From contig NZ_CP014335.1 of the NCBI RefSeq assembly GCF_001610955.1, positions 137,001 through 201,000 on the forward strand: a DNA stretch of 64,000 nt, read 5' to 3'. Numbering within the stretch: position 1 is the stretch's first letter; every line of letters begins with the position of its first letter. The position numbers were made by a program, and so were the translations under genes. Below, one piece after another: positions 61,275 to 64,000 of the stretch. The notes below the pieces were generated by a model. The model worked only from the letters and a program-made list of their open reading frames with translations, was not told where the DNA came from and searched no databases. The DNA is from Geobacillus thermoleovorans (GTDB lineage Bacteria > Bacillota > Bacilli > Bacillales > Anoxybacillaceae).

Positions 61275-62348
61275 TTACAAACGGGCGGTGTCTTGAATGA
61301 TTGCAAGCAGCGTTTGCAGCGGATCGCTCGCGCCGGCTTTCTCCATGTTTTTTTGGTAGCGGTCTTTGTTTTCATATAGGCGGTGAATGGCGGCTTGCAG
61401 CGATTCGTTCGTTAAATCCTCTTCCATCAGCACTTCCGCATAGCCTGCTTTTTCAAACGAACGAGCGTTTGCAATTTGGTCGCCGCGGCTTGCCGCTTTC
61501 GAGAGCGGGATGAGCAGCATCGGCTTGCGCAAGGAGAGCAGTTCGAAAATGGCGTTCGCCCCGGCGCGGGAGACGACGATGTCGGCCAAGGCGAGTAAGT
61601 GGGGCAGCTCTTCATTGACGTATTCGAACTGTTTGTATCCTTTTTGGCCTGCGAGGCTCGGGTCGATGTTTCCTTTGCCGCAAATGTGGATGATGTCAAA
61701 TTCGGCAAGAAGCGTCGATAGGTTGGCGCGCAAGGCGTCGTTAATTTTTTTCGAGCCTAAGCTGCCGCCCATCGCCAGCAAGACCGGTTTTTTTCCGTCG
61801 AACTGGCACATCTTCCTCCCTTGTTCGGCGTTGCCATCCTTCAACTCTTCGCGGACGACGGCGCCGACGTAGACGGCTTTATCGGCATTGACGTATTGCT
61901 TCGTTTCCGGGAAGGTGAGGCAGATTTTTGTCGCAAACGGCATAGCGATTTTGTTCGCAAGCCCCGGGGTTAAGTCAGATTCATGGATCACCGACGGCAC
62001 ACCGTTCAGCCAAGCGCCGAGAATGACGGGAACGGAGACGAATCCGCCTTTTGAGAAGACGACGTCCGGTTTTTCTTTTTGGATCAGGCGGTACGCCTGC
62101 CAAACGCCTTTCAGCACATTGAATGGATCTTTAAAGTTTTTCCAGTCAAAATAGCGGCGCAGTTTTCCGGTCGAAACCGAATAGTACGGGACGCCGTCGA
62201 TGCGGCCGATAATCTCCCGTTCAATCCCTTGATGAGATCCGATGTAAACGATATCCCATCCCAGCTCTTTCAATTTCGGGATGAGGGCGACGTTGACCAT
62301 CACGTGGCCGGCTGTGCCGCCGCCGGTTAAGATGATTTTTTTTCGCAA
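61275..62348 (-). CDS. MurG-family N-acetylglucosaminyltransferase
   Basis: 357-residue GT28 enzyme. MurG adds GlcNAc to lipid I to make lipid II. The N-terminal loop reads [16 protein letters not shown] (normally GGTAGHxTPN/GGTGGH), the middle has [11 protein letters not shown] and IHESDLTPG, and the C-terminal domain [21 protein letters not shown]. This type differs from the murG of the dcw cluster in B. subtilis and resembles the form found in clostridia and as second copy in some bacilli. It stands alone here, so it may be a second MurG or a related glycosyltransferase. Confidence 0.85.
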   Translation of the reverse strand: MRKKIILTGGGTAGHVMVNVALIPKLKELGWDIVYIGSHQGIEREIIGRIDGVPYYSVSTGKLRRYFDWKNFKDPFNVLKGVWQAYRLIQKEKPDVVFSKGGFVSVPVILGAWLNGVPSVIHESDLTPGLANKIAMPFATKICLTFPETKQYVNADKAVYVGAVVREELKDGNAEQGRKMCQFDGKKPVLLAMGGSLGSKKINDALRANLSTLLAEFDIIHICGKGNIDPSLAGQKGYKQFEYVNEELPHLLALADIVVSRAGANAIFELLSLRKPMLLIPLSKAASRGDQIANARSFEKAGYAEVLMEEDLTNESLQAAIHRLYENKDRYQKNMEKAGASDPLQTLLAIIQDTARL

Positions 62349-62621
62349 TGCGGATCACCTGTCTTTTTTTAATCGCTCGTGTATCGTTATGTATTATAGC
62401 AGATTCCACCTAGCTTCGGGAGGAAACCAAGCGGTGGCGTTTTTCGTATAGTAAGAAAACTGGACGGTCTGCATGAAATTTTCATGATTTTCTTTTCGAT
62501 TTCTCATTTGTTTGTTATATGATAAAACATCTGCAGCGTGATGATCTCGAATACAGAAAGTTCATTTTTCTATTTTCAGAGAGAAGAAATATTGGTAAAG
62601 TACAATCAAGAGGTGAATGCC

Positions 62622-63350
62622 ATGTGGGTTTGGCTGTTCGTTTGTTTCATTGTGGGAATTGCCATTTATGGCATTGTACCGACGATCATCATTCGCAAAA
62701 AGCGGGTGCGTTTGTTTCGGGAGGGGACGGCATCCGATTGTCTGGCGCTGACGTTTGATGACGGCCCCGACCCGTATTATACGCCAAAGTTGCTTGATTT
62801 ATTAAAGAAATATGGCGTGAAGGCGACGTTTTTCGTTGTCGGCCGCAAAGTCGAGCGCTATCCGGATATTGTGCGGCGGATGGCCGAAGAAGGCCATGAA
62901 ATTGGGATTCATAATTACCGCCACATCAGCAATTGGCTGTTGCCGCCGATTTGGTTGGATTGGGGGGTGCGCCGCGCCGCTGCGGCGATTGAGCGGGCGA
63001 CGGGCCAACGCCCGGTGTATTACCGCCCGCCGTGGGGGCATTTTAACGCTTGGACGCCGATCGTGCAAAAGCGGTATACAACGGTGTTATGGTCGCATAT
63101 TCTTGGCGATTGGAACGAAAAAATTGGTACAATGGAATTGTTCCGCCGCTTGCGTTCGTCCATACGCGGCGGGGCGGTGATTGTGCTTCATGACAATGGG
63201 GATGCGTTAGGTGCTGACAAACGCGCGCCAGAGCAAATGTTGTCAGCGCTCGAGCTGCTGTTTAAGGATGAAGCAGCGAAAAAGATGCGTTGGGTGACGA
63301 TTACGGAACTGAGAAATGTGCAAACTAATACACAAATCTCGGCGATGTAG
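62622..63350 (+). CDS. Polysaccharide deacetylase (membrane-anchored)
   Basis: 242 residues. N-terminal membrane anchor (about 2-23) and NodB domain with DDGPDPYYT (catalytic Asp and metal Asp), HNYRHISN in the metal-ligand HxxxH position, RPPWGHFN and VLHDNGD at the end. Members remove acetyl groups from peptidoglycan or other glycans. ATG 62622 follows AGAGGTG; the frame to 62538 has no site. The next gene starts 10 bp after its stop. Confidence 0.88.
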   Translation: MWVWLFVCFIVGIAIYGIVPTIIIRKKRVRLFREGTASDCLALTFDDGPDPYYTPKLLDLLKKYGVKATFFVVGRKVERYPDIVRRMAEEGHEIGIHNYRHISNWLLPPIWLDWGVRRAAAAIERATGQRPVYYRPPWGHFNAWTPIVQKRYTTVLWSHILGDWNEKIGTMELFRRLRSSIRGGAVIVLHDNGDALGADKRAPEQMLSALELLFKDEAAKKMRWVTITELRNVQTNTQISAM

Positions 63351-63360
63351 CGGGGGAGCT

Positions 63361-63957
63361 ATGGATACAAGCGTATGGTTGCCGTATGTCCAGTCATATG
63401 GATATGTGATGCTGTTTTTATTTTTGTTTTGCGGCATTGTCGGCATTCCGGCGCCGGAGGAAAGCTTGCTCTTTTTGGTCGGCGTGATGGTTGCCAAGGA
63501 GCAGTTGCTGCTTGGACCGTCGCTCGCTTCATGCTGGGGCGGGGCGATGGCCGGCATGGTGACGGCATACGGCGCCGGCCGGTGGTGGGGGGCGCCGTTT
63601 GTGCAAAAGTACGGCAAGTGCGTCGGAATTACGGCTGAACGTTGGGAGCGGGCTCGCCGCTGGTTTGGCCGCTATGGCAAATGGGGGATTTTGTTCGGCT
63701 GCTATGCTCCCGGGGTGCGGCAAATTTGCCCGTATATGGCGGGAGTGAGCCGGTTTCCGTTCGGGCCGTTTTTGTTGCTGTCGGCGCTTGGAACGGCAGG
63801 TTGGGCAGTTCCGTTGACCGCGGCGGGGCTTTGGCTCGGCCAGCGCATCCATATCCCCCTGATTTCTTTTCCGCTTGCCGGTTTGGCGTTGTTTTTGCTT
63901 TTTTTGCTTGCGGCATGGGTTGGGCAGCGGAGGCGCAAAAAATCTTTCGAAAGCTAA
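63361..63957 (+). CDS. DedA-family membrane protein (second copy)
   Basis: 198 residues with about five membrane segments. Motifs GIVGIPAPEESLLFLVG near 28-44 (membrane glutamates) and FGCYAPGVRQICPYMAGVSR near 113-132 replace the usual FGRxxPxxR pattern, so this is a diverged member. It lies between a deacetylase and a probable glycosyltransferase, which suggests a role in glycan or lipid-carrier handling. GGGGGAG precedes ATG 63361. Confidence 0.85.
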   Translation: MDTSVWLPYVQSYGYVMLFLFLFCGIVGIPAPEESLLFLVGVMVAKEQLLLGPSLASCWGGAMAGMVTAYGAGRWWGAPFVQKYGKCVGITAERWERARRWFGRYGKWGILFGCYAPGVRQICPYMAGVSRFPFGPFLLLSALGTAGWAVPLTAAGLWLGQRIHIPLISFPLAGLALFLLFLLAAWVGQRRRKKSFES

Positions 63958-63969
63958 AGGGTGCGATCG

Positions 63970-64000
63970 ATGATGAAAGTATTGTTTTTGCCGCTGTTTC
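63970..64000 (+). CDS. Start of a further gene (cut by window end)
   Basis: Only the first ten codons are visible (MMKVLFLPLF), 12 bp after the DedA gene, with AAAGGG before it. The start resembles that of GT28-type glycosyltransferases of the diglyceride class, but this cannot be shown from ten residues. Confidence 0.4.
   Translation, partial: MMKVLFLPLF

Overview
The window is about 64 kb of chromosome from a thermophilic, spore-forming Bacillaceae, almost certainly Geobacillus. The protein sequences resemble Bacillus subtilis orthologues throughout (SigW/RsiW, CdaA/CdaR, AprX, LtaS, Spo0M, YtaF). The arginase closely resembles the Bacillus caldovelox enzyme as I remember it. Shine-Dalgarno sites are strong and GC-moderate, many starts are GTG or TTG, and no Gram-negative features are seen. 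The species cannot be fixed from the sequence alone.

Layout. (1) 1-4085: 3' part of a 23S rRNA, an unusually long 23S-5S spacer with a consensus promoter directly before 5S, 5S rRNA, then tRNA Asn-Thr-Glu-Gln-Lys-Gly-Ala. Upstream of tRNA-Asn (one copy) and tRNA-Lys (five tandem copies) lie units that start with a copy of that tRNA's own 5' end and continue into a structured core. (2) 4186-12330: arginase, then sigW-rsiW-cdaA-cdaR-glmM and, behind a glmS ribozyme, glmS. This joins envelope stress, c-di-AMP synthesis and amino-sugar supply. (3) 12331-17620: a disturbed region with 20-bp tandem repeats, an AT-rich Nudix gene, an IS110-family element with a nonsense codon, a frameshifted lipoprotein, and a dipeptide-type ABC permease pair whose second gene is deleted inside. 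(4) 17821-21131: small membrane and regulatory genes, a DinB protein and a TatD hydrolase. (5) 21189-28434: arginine catabolism (regulator, permease, P5C dehydrogenase, ornithine aminotransferase, glutamate dehydrogenase). The regulator lacks the sigma-54 contact motif and the promoters look sigma-A type. (6) 28671-33338: a DedA protein and a Fur-controlled siderophore importer with one frameshifted permease. (7) 33366-33608: a terminal-inverted-repeat element holding a multi-branched foldback. (8) 33632-40632: a sigma-54 operon (enhancer half-sites, -24/-12 promoter, CBS-PAS-AAA+ activator, acyl-CoA dehydrogenase, small protein, aldehyde dehydrogenase, Fe-alcohol dehydrogenase). (9) 40727-48090: DoxX, DsbA-like and DinB proteins, a histidine-kinase remnant, and a two-component system with a three-gene ABC exporter of linearmycin-resistance type. 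(10) 48301-64000: cell-wall, spore and potassium genes: amidase, AprX, LtaS, KtrB/D, c-di-AMP riboswitch plus KimA, YtaF, Spo0M, a CotF-like coat protein, a ROK kinase, UppP, a MurG-family enzyme, a polysaccharide deacetylase, a second DedA protein and the first codons of a further gene.

Two circuits connect distant parts. CdaA makes c-di-AMP, and a c-di-AMP riboswitch sits before kimA next to a Ktr channel gene. A sigma-W-type promoter stands before sigW, and a near-match with the same 17-bp spacing precedes spo0M. The features that look least described are the tRNA-5'-end repeats and the branched inverted-repeat element.
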